NCBI GenBank assembly: GCA_902783815.1
Contig: CACZSM010000052.1
Span: 1 to 6,627, forward strand
Origin: an uncultured Ruminococcus sp.
GTDB lineage: Bacteria; Bacillota; Clostridia; Oscillospirales; Acutalibacteraceae
Length of the DNA stretch: 6,627 nucleotides
Reading direction: 5' to 3'
The notes beneath the pieces are model-generated. The model did not search any database and was not told the DNA's origin. It saw nothing but the letters and a program-made list of their open reading frames with translations. Of the stretch, positions 1 through 5,579 are shown piece after piece; position 1 is the first letter of the stretch, and each line of letters starts with the position of its first letter. A program made the position numbers and the translations under genes.

Positions 1-508
1 ATCAGGCAGCACAAGCCCATACAAGTACGCTTACTATTACAAGAAATCAACAACTTCCAACTATACCACTATCGGCACAGAGTTCGGTACAGCTACATCA
101 GCTACATTCAAGGCTGGCGCAGCAGCTACTTACAATGTAAAGGTAAAGGTAAAGGACAGCATAGGAAATGTTGTTGAAAAGCTCTTTACAGTAAAGGCTA
201 CATCATCAGGCGGCTCAACATCTGGCGGCGCACTGACAAATTCTTCAAGCATAAGCGCAACATCTGTTTCAAAGGGAACTGCAGTAAAAATTACAGCAAA
301 AGCAACAGGCGGTACATCACCGTATTATTACGCAGTTTACTACAAGAAGTCCTCTACAACGAACTGGACTGCTGTTGGTACTGAATATGGCACAGGTACT
401 TCCTTCACATTTACACCTTCTACAGCCGCAACATACAATGTTATGGTAAAGGTAATGGATAATTCAGGCGAAACAGTCAGCAAAGAGTTCAAAGTGGTTG
501 CAAGCTAA
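1..508 (+). CDS. C-terminal part of a secreted or surface protein with Ig-like repeats (5' truncated by the window)
   Basis: An open frame enters from the left edge (first full codon at base 2) and stops at TAA 506-508, giving 168 residues. It consists of two copies of a beta-rich module about 66 residues long with a 101-residue period. Each copy begins with a Pro-Tyr plus clustered-tyrosine segment ending in Lys-Lys (PYKYAYYYKK and PYYYAVYYKK), continues through an (I/V)GTE(F/Y)GT segment, and ends in ATYNV(K/M)VKV(K/M)D followed by a final strand. A Ser/Gly/Thr-rich linker (about residues 67-80) joins them. This pattern is familiar from the C-termini of extracellular proteins of Ruminococcus and related gut Firmicutes. 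No sortase motif or transmembrane tail follows, so the protein ends in the repeat itself. The catalytic or binding N-terminal part lies outside the window, so the function is unknown. Codons are noticeably less AT-rich than in the downstream genes. Confidence 0.85.
   Translation, partial: SGSTSPYKYAYYYKKSTTSNYTTIGTEFGTATSATFKAGAAATYNVKVKVKDSIGNVVEKLFTVKATSSGGSTSGGALTNSSSISATSVSKGTAVKITAKATGGTSPYYYAVYYKKSSTTNWTAVGTEYGTGTSFTFTPSTAATYNVMVKVMDNSGETVSKEFKVVAS
2..505 (+). repeat. Two tandem Ig-like protein repeats, 303-nt period (second copy incomplete at its linker)
   Basis: Copy 1 starts at about base 2 and copy 2 at about base 305, exactly 303 nt (101 codons) apart. Both keep the order G-(S/G)-T-S-P-Y, Y-Y-K-K-S, GTE-(F/Y)-GT, T-Y-N-V and V-K-V. 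The nucleotide sequences have diverged considerably, so this is an old duplication held at protein level. More copies may lie upstream of the window. Confidence 0.75.
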
Positions 509-525
509 ATAATAATGATCCTTAA

Positions 526-560
526 AGCCGTACATCCGCAAAATCTGTGGGTGTACGGCT
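526..560 (+). terminator. Hairpin after the repeat-protein gene, probable terminator
   Basis: A perfect 9-bp stem, AGCCGTACA with TGTACGGCT, continues inward through a T-G pair and CCGC/GTGG (one G-T pair), giving about 14 bp around a 7-nt AAAATCT loop. It starts 17 nt after the stop codon. The downstream tract (GAATCATATTGTTTG) is AT-rich but has no clean T run, so the terminator may be weak or act mainly as a 3'-end stabiliser. Confidence 0.65.
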
Positions 561-603
561 GAATCATATTGTTTGTATGACTATTTCAGTTTCTTGTCAT
601 TTG

Positions 604-612
604 TGGTATAAT
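604..612 (+). promoter_or_regulatory. Extended -10 promoter for the nimA-like gene
   Basis: TATAAT at 607-612 is a perfect -10 hexamer and is preceded by TGG at 604-606, the TGn extended -10 element. At 17-nt spacing the -35 position reads TTTCAG (584-589), a poor match, which fits a promoter relying on the extended -10. Expected transcription start is about 619, leaving a leader of about 24 nt before ATG 643. Confidence 0.6.
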
Positions 613-642
613 TGTAGATAAGATCATGGAGGATACAGTATT

Positions 643-1116
643 ATGAGACGAAGCGACAGGAAAATAAAAGATGAAGAAGTAATCCTGAATTTTATTTCAA
701 ATGAAAAGATAATAAGAATTGGCTTTTGTGATGAAAAAGAGGTTTATATTGTTCCGGTTAATTACGGATTCTGCAGGGATGATTACGGTAAATATATTTT
801 TTATTTTCATGGAGCTATGTCAGGCAGAAAATATGAACTCAGCCAGAATAAACCATATGTAGGATTTGAGATTGATGGACATTATGAATTGATAAAATCA
901 GATTCAGCTTGTCGCTATTCTGCAAAGTATCAGAGTATAATTGGCAGTGGAAAAGTACATATTGTAGAAGACAGCGAAGAAATGTTATATGCTCTTAAGC
1001 TGATAATGAAACAGATTTCTGATAAAAGTGAATGGAGCTTTGATGTATCCACTGTAAAAGCTACAGCTGTATTCCGGATTGATGTGGAAAAGCTATCTTG
1101 TAAGGCAAGATTATAA
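643..1116 (+). CDS. NimA-like, pyridoxamine 5'-phosphate oxidase-fold flavin-binding protein
   Basis: The 157-residue product has the split-barrel flavin-binding pattern of the pyridoxamine 5'-phosphate oxidase/NimA group. Visible landmarks are a first strand IIRIGF (23-28), VPVNYGF (37-43), the FYFHGAMSGRK segment (53-63) with His56 at the position equivalent to the NimA active-site histidine, a strand VGFEID (73-78), and YQSIIGSGKVHIVED (96-110). Length is typical for the family. Members bind FMN or related cofactors; some reduce 5-nitroimidazoles, but most in gut Firmicutes have no proven substrate, so a resistance role should not be assumed. The start is ATG 643 with GGAGGA at 628-633, 9 nt upstream. 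It is first in a probable plus-strand transcription unit, and 62 nt without a recognisable promoter separate it from the recombinase gene. Confidence 0.85.
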   Translation: MRRSDRKIKDEEVILNFISNEKIIRIGFCDEKEVYIVPVNYGFCRDDYGKYIFYFHGAMSGRKYELSQNKPYVGFEIDGHYELIKSDSACRYSAKYQSIIGSGKVHIVEDSEEMLYALKLIMKQISDKSEWSFDVSTVKATAVFRIDVEKLSCKARL

Positions 1117-1178
1117 GGTTGTTTCCGAAGCAGACAAAGAAATGCTTTTAAATTTTTGAAAGTGAGAGAAATGGATTT

Positions 1179-2144
1179 ATGAGCTACGCAATTTTCCGAG
1201 AAGCACCTCCTGTTATCAGGGAATTTCTTAATTATATAGGCAATATCAAGGGTCGGTCAGATCTTACAGTTGACGAGTATTACCGTGATTTAAGAACTTT
1301 TTTCAGATTTATAATCAAAGACCGCGGTCTTATAAGTGAAGATACTGATATTGATGAAATAGATATTTCATCTGTTGATATTGAAATGATAAAAACGGTC
1401 ACATTTACTGAAATACTTTTATTTCTTAATTACTGTAAAGACGAAAGAGACAATAATGCAGCAACAAGGGCGCGTAAAACCTCAACTCTCAGGGACTTTT
1501 TTAATTATTTGACTGTCAAGACACACAAAATATCATATAATCCAGCTGAGGAACTGGAATCCCCGAAGATAGGCAAAAAAATGCCAAAATATCTGACACT
1601 GGAAGAAAGCCTTAAATTGTTGCAGGCAGTAGATGGCGAATTCAAAGCAAGGGATTATTGTATTCTTGTTTTTTTTCTGAATTGTGGATTAAGAAGATCA
1701 GAGCTTGTCGGAATTGATTTGTCGGATATTAACAGCGAATATGTCCTTACTGTAAGAGGAAAAGGCAATAAAGAGAGGACGCTAAAGCTGAATCCAGCCT
1801 GCATAAATGCGCTGAATGAATATTTGAAAGTCAGACCTGTAGATGGTATATCAGATAAAAATGCTTTGTTTATAAGCCGGAAGAATTGTAGGATTACCGG
1901 TAAAGGGGTTTATCACCTGGTAAATCATTATCTTGAAAAGATAGGTCTTGGAAATCAGGGATATTCACCTCATAAACTCAGACATACAGCTGCAACACTT
2001 ATGTATCAGAAGGGAGGAGTTGACATAAGGACCTTACAGGCAATTCTCGGCCATTCAAATCTTGGTACTACCCAGATCTATACACATATTGCAGACGAGC
2101 AAGTTACAAAGGGACTTAATGCAAATCCTCTTGCAAATATATAA
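1179..2144 (+). CDS. Tyrosine site-specific recombinase of the XerC/XerD type
   Basis: The 321-residue protein has the two-domain architecture of tyrosine recombinases: an N-terminal SAM-like core-binding domain (about residues 9-115) and a C-terminal catalytic domain (about 135-315). The full catalytic set is visible: Arg172 in GLRRSEL, Lys195 in RGKGNKER, His265 and Arg268 in SPHKLRHTAAT, His292 in ILGHSN, and nucleophile Tyr301 in QIYTHI. The enzyme should cut and rejoin DNA through a 3'-phosphotyrosine link. It is about 20 residues longer than typical XerC/XerD; the extra length is mainly an acidic insertion near residues 53-70 in the N-terminal domain. ATG 1179 has only a weak purine-rich binding site (GTGAGAGAA, about 1162-1170). 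No inverted repeats, att-like duplications or other mobile-element genes accompany it, so a Xer-like housekeeping or orphan role is likelier than a mobile-element integrase. XerC and XerD cannot be told apart here. Confidence 0.9.
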   Translation: MSYAIFREAPPVIREFLNYIGNIKGRSDLTVDEYYRDLRTFFRFIIKDRGLISEDTDIDEIDISSVDIEMIKTVTFTEILLFLNYCKDERDNNAATRARKTSTLRDFFNYLTVKTHKISYNPAEELESPKIGKKMPKYLTLEESLKLLQAVDGEFKARDYCILVFFLNCGLRRSELVGIDLSDINSEYVLTVRGKGNKERTLKLNPACINALNEYLKVRPVDGISDKNALFISRKNCRITGKGVYHLVNHYLEKIGLGNQGYSPHKLRHTAATLMYQKGGVDIRTLQAILGHSNLGTTQIYTHIADEQVTKGLNANPLANI

Positions 2145-2159
2145 AAAGGCGGAATAGAA

Positions 2160-3068
2160 ATGAAGATACTGATAACAGGCGGTACAACATTTGTAAGCAA
2201 ATATACAGCAGAGTTTTATGTAAAAGCAGGGCATGAAGTAACAGTATTAAACCGTGGAAGCAGAAAACAGATAAAAGGTGTAAACCATATTTGCTGTGAA
2301 AGATCGCAGGCAGCAGATTTTCTTAAGGGCAGACATTTTGACGCTGTTTTTGACATTACAGCATATAATGAGAATGATATCCGTCATATAATCGAATCAG
2401 GAGTTACATTTGATGATTATATTTTCATAAGTTCAAGCGCAGTTTATCCTGAAACGAATGAACAGCCATTCAATGAAGAACAGCAATGTGGATATAACAA
2501 TTTCTGGGGAGATTACGGAATCAACAAAATAAACGCTGAAAGGTATCTCATGCAGCAATTTCCGGGAGCATATATACTAAGACCTCCATATTTTTACGGT
2601 ATTTATGATAATCTTTATCGTGAGGCTTTCCCGTTTGACTGTGCAATGCAGGACAGGGAGTTTTATATTCCCGGAGACGGAAGTTTAAATCTTCAATTTT
2701 TCAATGTATCTGATCTATGCAGGTTTATGAGTATCATACATAAAAAACATCCGTCAAGACATATTTTTAATGTTGGTAACAGTGAACCTGTAACAATAAA
2801 AGAATGGGTAGGAATGTGCTATAAGGCAGCAGGAAAAGAGGCAAGGTTTATCAGTGTTGATAAGACAGCATATCCGCTATGGAATTACTTTTGTTTCCGC
2901 GATTATGAGTATTTTCTTGATATTTCAGCCCAGAGCGAGCTGAGGTCTGAAACATTACCTCTTCAGGAAGGCTTGCAGGAAGAGTTCAACTGGTACAGGG
3001 ATAATCCTGACAGCATATATAATCGTAAGCCATATATTGAATTTATTGACAAAGAATTGAAGAAATAA
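2160..3068 (+). CDS. NAD(P)-dependent epimerase/dehydratase, extended SDR family
   Basis: The 302-residue protein begins with a Rossmann dinucleotide-binding motif, MKILITGGTTFVSKY (TGGTTFVS at 6-13), followed by the second strand HEVTVLNRGSRK (25-36). The end of that strand carries Asn-Arg, not the Asp typical of strictly NAD+-specific members, so NADP(H) or mixed use is possible. FDITAYNENDI (64-74), the catalytic Ser region FISSSAVYP (89-97) and the YxxxK pair Tyr119/Lys123 (DYGINK) complete the SDR active site. RPPYFYG (141-147) and FNVSDLCRFM (181-190) match the substrate-side landmarks of nucleotide-sugar epimerases and the CSP41-like subgroup. The substrate cannot be named from sequence. 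ATG 2160 has AAGGCGG at 2146-2152 and lies 15 nt after the recombinase stop codon, so the two are probably co-transcribed. The gene ends just before a strong terminator. Confidence 0.88.
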   Translation: MKILITGGTTFVSKYTAEFYVKAGHEVTVLNRGSRKQIKGVNHICCERSQAADFLKGRHFDAVFDITAYNENDIRHIIESGVTFDDYIFISSSAVYPETNEQPFNEEQQCGYNNFWGDYGINKINAERYLMQQFPGAYILRPPYFYGIYDNLYREAFPFDCAMQDREFYIPGDGSLNLQFFNVSDLCRFMSIIHKKHPSRHIFNVGNSEPVTIKEWVGMCYKAAGKEARFISVDKTAYPLWNYFCFRDYEYFLDISAQSELRSETLPLQEGLQEEFNWYRDNPDSIYNRKPYIEFIDKELKK

Positions 3069-3119
3069 AATTCAACGGCAGGACACCAAAAACAGGTTGT
3101 TCTGCCGTTTTGTTGAATT
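3069..3119. terminator. Bidirectional intrinsic terminator between convergent genes
   Basis: A 12-bp stem (3074-3085 with 3098-3109, one G-T pair) carries the GC-rich core CGGCAG/CTGCCG. CC/GG pairs at its top can extend it around a loop of A-rich sequence. On the plus strand it is followed by TTTT and then AT-rich sequence; on the minus strand by GAATTTTATTTC. An alternative outer pairing, AATTCAAC (3069-3076) with GTTGAATT (3112-3119), brackets the core. It sits exactly between the SDR stop codon and the kptA stop codon and should serve both transcripts. Confidence 0.85.
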
Positions 3120-3121
3120 AT

Positions 3122-3670
3122 TTAATATAATGAATTACATATCTTAAAAAAGTCAGTCGGAACATATTTTGTTAGCCATACTCCGTTCAAAGACCTGTAT
3201 AATCTATTTCCTGAATCAACAAGATCCTTTGCTCTTATAACGAGAACAACAGGCTTTCCATGTCTTTTTCCGACTTCAACAGCTGTTTTGATATCGGGCG
3301 ATAAATGAACATACTGACGAGACATTGGTTTCAATCCTTCTTTAAGGATCGAATCAAGGAAGCGTGTTGCTGTTCCATGAAACAGGAATTCCGGAGGATC
3401 AGGCTCTTCCATTTCAATTATCACATCAGGTATTGAATGTCCCTGATTTGCGCGGATCATATTATGTTCACTGTCAAATGAGTAGCGACCCTTAGCATCC
3501 TCAGCCACAATTTGTTCGAGTATATCCATATTCATATCCGGATATTTCTTTTTAAGCGTATCAATTACAACAGACACATCCGCCCAGCCACCATCAAGGT
3601 CTATATAAAGCGGTTCTGTACTATGTCTTAGCAAAAATGATAGTTTTTTGCTGATTTCAGTTTTATCCAA
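3122..3670 (-). CDS. kptA: RNA 2'-phosphotransferase, KptA/Tpt1 family
   Basis: The 182-residue protein is a full-length KptA/Tpt1 homologue. The N-terminal winged-helix lobe opens with the signature KLSFLLRHS, giving Arg15 and His16, and continues GGWADVSVVI (27-36). The NAD+-binding lobe shows IRANQGHS (Arg73, 72-79), FHGT (97-100) and the SRQYVHLS segment (Arg118, 117-124). The Arg-His-Arg-Arg set known to be essential in the family is therefore intact. Tpt1 enzymes transfer an RNA 2'-phosphate to NAD+, yielding 2'-OH RNA, nicotinamide and ADP-ribose 1''-2'' cyclic phosphate. In yeast this finishes tRNA splicing; the bacterial role is unsettled, and some homologues ADP-ribosylate 5'-phosphate ends. 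The start codon is TTG at 3668-3670, supported by a strong AGGAGGA binding site. It is second in a minus-strand operon, 20 nt after the metallophosphoesterase. Confidence 0.94.
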   Translation of the reverse strand: MDKTEISKKLSFLLRHSTEPLYIDLDGGWADVSVVIDTLKKKYPDMNMDILEQIVAEDAKGRYSFDSEHNMIRANQGHSIPDVIIEMEEPDPPEFLFHGTATRFLDSILKEGLKPMSRQYVHLSPDIKTAVEVGKRHGKPVVLVIRAKDLVDSGNRLYRSLNGVWLTKYVPTDFFKICNSLY

Positions 3671-3676
3671 ATAAAG

Positions 3677-3683
3677 TCCTCCT
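3677..3683 (-). promoter_or_regulatory. Ribosome binding site that fixes the kptA TTG start
   Basis: On the minus strand AGGAGGA, part of GAGGAGGA, lies 6 nt before a TTG codon. The TTG leads directly into the conserved N-terminus (D-K-T-E-I-S-K-K-L). No ATG sits in frame at a usable distance, so TTG is the likely initiator. It lies within the 20-nt gap after the upstream gene. Confidence 0.8.
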
Positions 3684-3690
3684 CGTACAG

Positions 3691-4389
3691 TTATTCAGCC
3701 AATTTTTCAATAGAATTAAACATTATCTTTATAGGTCCTTCCTGGCTGTCAACATGAAAATGACCTGCGTACCAGTGTTTATATTTCAATTTCTTTTCTA
3801 TTTCGTCAAGCCATAGTTCAGTTGATTTATCAATTTTGCTCTGATCAATACCAGAAATAAACGCCCAGACAGGTTCAAAAGATTTAGGAACCGTATGCGA
3901 CAGTACACCATCAACGATCCAGGAAGCATTATCAAGTTGTTTTTCAACATACGCCTTTATTTCATCATTTGGCTGTTCTGACGGAAACCATGGATATCCG
4001 CGAAGCTGACGAATATACTTGTCAACTGAATATGCTCCACCGATGGCGATATACTTCTTACTGTTGAAGTCATATATTTCCCCATCCTTAGCAAAAAGCA
4101 GTCCGGGAAATTTTGGTTCAACATACACAGTGCCCCCATGCCAGCTTTTTTCTTCATAAGAAGGAATATTATATGGTCTTTCCTCATGATTCCCATGGAT
4201 ACAGAAAAAAGTTATCGGCATCATATTAAGTTCGTATTTTAGATTGTCATCCATTCCAAAAAGCAGATAATTGATCCCGGCATCACCAAGAATTATCATT
4301 ATATCATCCTTACTTGTCGAGTTATGGTCACAAAAATAGTGAATACGGCCAAAATTCCCGTGAGTGTCACCAGTTATATAAATACTCAT
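3691..4389 (-). CDS. Calcineurin-like metallophosphoesterase
   Basis: The 232-residue protein carries the ordered motifs of a two-metal calcineurin-like phosphoesterase: GDTHGN (Asp8, His10), GDAG (Asp36), GNHE (Asn67, His68), the LSHTVP histidine (His165) and GHFH (His210, His212). No signal peptide or membrane segment is seen, so it is probably cytoplasmic. The family hydrolyses phosphomono- or diesters; the substrate cannot be read from the sequence. A start at 4416 is possible in frame, but ATG 4387-4389 is preferred: it has AGGAGA 9 nt upstream, it puts the first metal motif at residue 8 as usual, and the predicted transcription start (about 4414) leaves no leader for the longer form. 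It lies 20 nt upstream of kptA on the same strand, so a role in the same RNA-end or ADP-ribose-phosphate chemistry is a fair inference only. Confidence 0.88.
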   Translation of the reverse strand: MSIYITGDTHGNFGRIHYFCDHNSTSKDDIMIILGDAGINYLLFGMDDNLKYELNMMPITFFCIHGNHEERPYNIPSYEEKSWHGGTVYVEPKFPGLLFAKDGEIYDFNSKKYIAIGGAYSVDKYIRQLRGYPWFPSEQPNDEIKAYVEKQLDNASWIVDGVLSHTVPKSFEPVWAFISGIDQSKIDKSTELWLDEIEKKLKYKHWYAGHFHVDSQEGPIKIMFNSIEKLAE

Positions 4390-4398
4390 AATATCACA

Positions 4399-4404
4399 TC
4401 TCCT
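4399..4404 (-). promoter_or_regulatory. Ribosome binding site selecting the shorter metallophosphoesterase start
   Basis: AGGAGA on the minus strand lies 9 nt before ATG 4387-4389. The alternative upstream ATG at 4414-4416 has no comparable site and coincides with the predicted transcription start. Confidence 0.75.
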
Positions 4405-4420
4405 AAAAAATATCATCTTT

Positions 4421-4450
4421 ATTATAACAACATAATATAGTAAACATCAA
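4421..4450 (-). promoter_or_regulatory. Promoter for the metallophosphoesterase-kptA operon
   Basis: Read on the minus strand: TTGATG (4450-4445), an 18-nt spacer, then a perfect TATAAT (4426-4421). The start of transcription is expected near 4414, giving a leader of about 25 nt. An A/T-rich stretch just upstream, including the palindrome ATTTTTAAAAAT (4455-4466), could act as an UP element. Confidence 0.65.
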
Positions 4451-4478
4451 TAGTATTTTTAAAAATGTATAAAAAAAT

Positions 4479-4507
4479 TTGCAATTTATATATTTATTTG
4501 ATAAAAT
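4479..4507 (+). promoter_or_regulatory. Promoter for the ADP-ribosylglycohydrolase operon
   Basis: TTGCAA (4479-4484), a 17-nt spacer and TAAAAT (4502-4507), with TG at 4499-4500 forming an extended -10. Transcription should start near 4514, about 30 nt before ATG 4544. It is divergent from, and 28 bp away from, the minus-strand promoter box at 4445-4450, so the two could compete for polymerase or share a regulator. Confidence 0.65.
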
Positions 4508-4531
4508 AAAGGTATATGAAATAATAAATAT

Positions 4532-4536
4532 GGAGG
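4532..4536 (+). promoter_or_regulatory. Ribosome binding site marking the original glycohydrolase start
   Basis: GGAGG lies 7 nt upstream of ATG 4544, an optimal arrangement. The ATG at 4564, which is in frame with the rest of the gene, has only AAGAGG directly abutting it. Translation should therefore begin at 4544, which shows the frame break downstream is a real discrepancy in this sequence. Confidence 0.8.
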
Positions 4537-4543
4537 TGCTATC

Positions 4544-5559
4544 ATGACAGATAAAATAAGAGGATGTCTTGCAGGAGGCGCAATGGGGATGCGCTTGGTT
4601 ATGCAATTGAATTCCATAAGGAAAGTCTTATTTTTTCTAATTATGGCAATAATGGCATTACGAAATATGAAATTGACAGTAAAACAGGAAAAGCGCTGAT
4701 CTCAGATGATACTCAGATGACTTTGTTCACGGCTACAGGAATACTCACAGGATCTTGTTATGGGGTACTGTATGATATTGAACATTCCTATTTTGACTGG
4801 CTGATAACACAACACTGCTCATTTGATGAGGCAAAGGAGTATAAAATTCACAATTCGTGGCTTAGAAATATACCTGAAATTTATAGTCCGAGAGCACCAG
4901 GATATACCTGTCTTTCAGCGCTTAAAGAAAGATCTGAAAGCAGCGAAAAGACAGAGAGCTTTATTGACTCAAAAATCAATGGTAGTAAAGGCTGCGGAGG
5001 TGTTATGCGTGTCGCTCCTATAGGCTTTATACGCGGAAAAAGTATTGAAGAAGTTGCATTACTTGCTGCACAAGCGGCGGCAATAACACATAGCCATTCA
5101 CTTGGATATATGCCGGCAGCTGTACTTGCACAAATAATTAATCGTATTCTTTATAATCAGGAAATGTCACTTGCAGAGATAATAACAGAAGCAAGAGATA
5201 CAGCAAAAAAGCTTTTTGCCCATGATCCGTATATACAGGAGCTTTCTGATATAATTGACCTTGCCGTAAGTCTTGCGGACAATAAAGATACTGATCTTGA
5301 TAATATCCATCGTCTTGGCGAAGGATGGGTTGCAGAGGAAGCTCTTGCGATAGCGATTTATTCTTCTCTGAGGTATCAGAATGATTTTTCGGGAGGAATA
5401 ATTGCATCTGTAAACCACAATGGTGATAGTGATTCTACAGGAGCAATAACAGGAAATATAATCGGATCTATATGCGGATATGATGCTATTGATGATAAAT
5501 GGAAAAAGGATCTTGAAATGATAGATGTAATTATCAAAGTAGCTGACGATTTCAAATAA
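4544..5559 (+). CDS. ADP-ribosylglycohydrolase, with an apparent 1-base deletion near its start
   Basis: This is a DraG/ARH-type hydrolase, which removes ADP-ribose from modified targets with two Mg2+ ions. Frame 0 from ATG 4544 reads MTDKIRGCLAGGAMG, the family opening, but then leaves frame and stops at TGA 4697-4699 after 51 codons. The -1 frame continues DALGYAIEF and stays open to 5559. One missing G in GGGG (4585-4588) restores GCLAGGAMGDALG and a 338-residue protein of normal length. Rebuilt numbering places metal ligands in SDDTQMT (Asp55, Asp56, Thr57) and GDSDSTGA (Asp295, Asp297, Thr299); GCGGVMRVAPIGF and ITHSHSLGY are also intact. As given, only a product starting at ATG 4564 (331 residues) or rare frameshifting would yield most of the enzyme, and the former lacks the first conserved motif. 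Sequencing error, a genuine recent mutation and recoding are all open. First gene of a plus-strand operon. Confidence 0.88.
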
Positions 5560-5564
5560 TAAAA

Positions 5565-5569
5565 AGGAG
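5565..5569 (+). promoter_or_regulatory. Ribosome binding site for the YunG-like gene (TTG start)
   Basis: AGGAG, within AAAAAGGAGTGG, lies 10 nt upstream of TTG 5580-5582. No in-frame ATG occurs before residue 63, well inside the conserved region, so TTG is the likely initiator. The site lies in the 20-nt gap after the glycohydrolase stop codon. Confidence 0.65.
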
Positions 5570-5579
5570 TGGTAACGAA

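Noticed and set aside
643..1116. Calling the NimA-like gene a nitroimidazole resistance gene.
   Set aside because: The fold and His56 fit the family, but most chromosomal relatives have no shown drug-reducing activity and no insertion-sequence promoter is present.
1117..1178. A separate promoter for the recombinase gene in the 62-nt gap.
   Set aside because: No -10/-35 pair of acceptable quality and spacing was found, and no terminator precedes it; read-through from the nimA-like gene is simpler.
1179..2144. The tyrosine recombinase as integrase of an integrated element.
   Set aside because: No tRNA gene, direct repeat, excisionase, phage or conjugation gene is seen, and it is closely followed by a metabolic gene on the same strand.
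3957..4196. Minus-strand 79-codon frame inside the metallophosphoesterase gene.
   Set aside because: It is a different frame of a gene whose metal-binding motifs run through the same bases.
4573..4588. AGGAGG (4573-4578) just upstream of GGGG could be a stimulator for programmed -1 frameshifting, since Gly-tRNA on GGG can re-pair one base back.
   Set aside because: The AGGAGG comes from conserved Gly-Gly codons of the family motif, its spacing is shorter than in known -1 sites, and there is no slippery heptamer or downstream stem that I can see. A missing base is the simpler explanation.
4403..4606. Minus-strand 67-codon open frame across the divergent promoter region.
   Set aside because: It covers both promoters and the start of the glycohydrolase, has low-complexity composition and no binding site; it is an artefact of AT-rich DNA.
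4544..4699. The 51-codon frame-0 reading from ATG 4544 as a separate small membrane peptide; it contains a hydrophobic stretch.
   Set aside because: Its first 15 residues are the conserved start of the glycohydrolase, and the rest is the out-of-frame reading of that gene, so the hydrophobic part is accidental.
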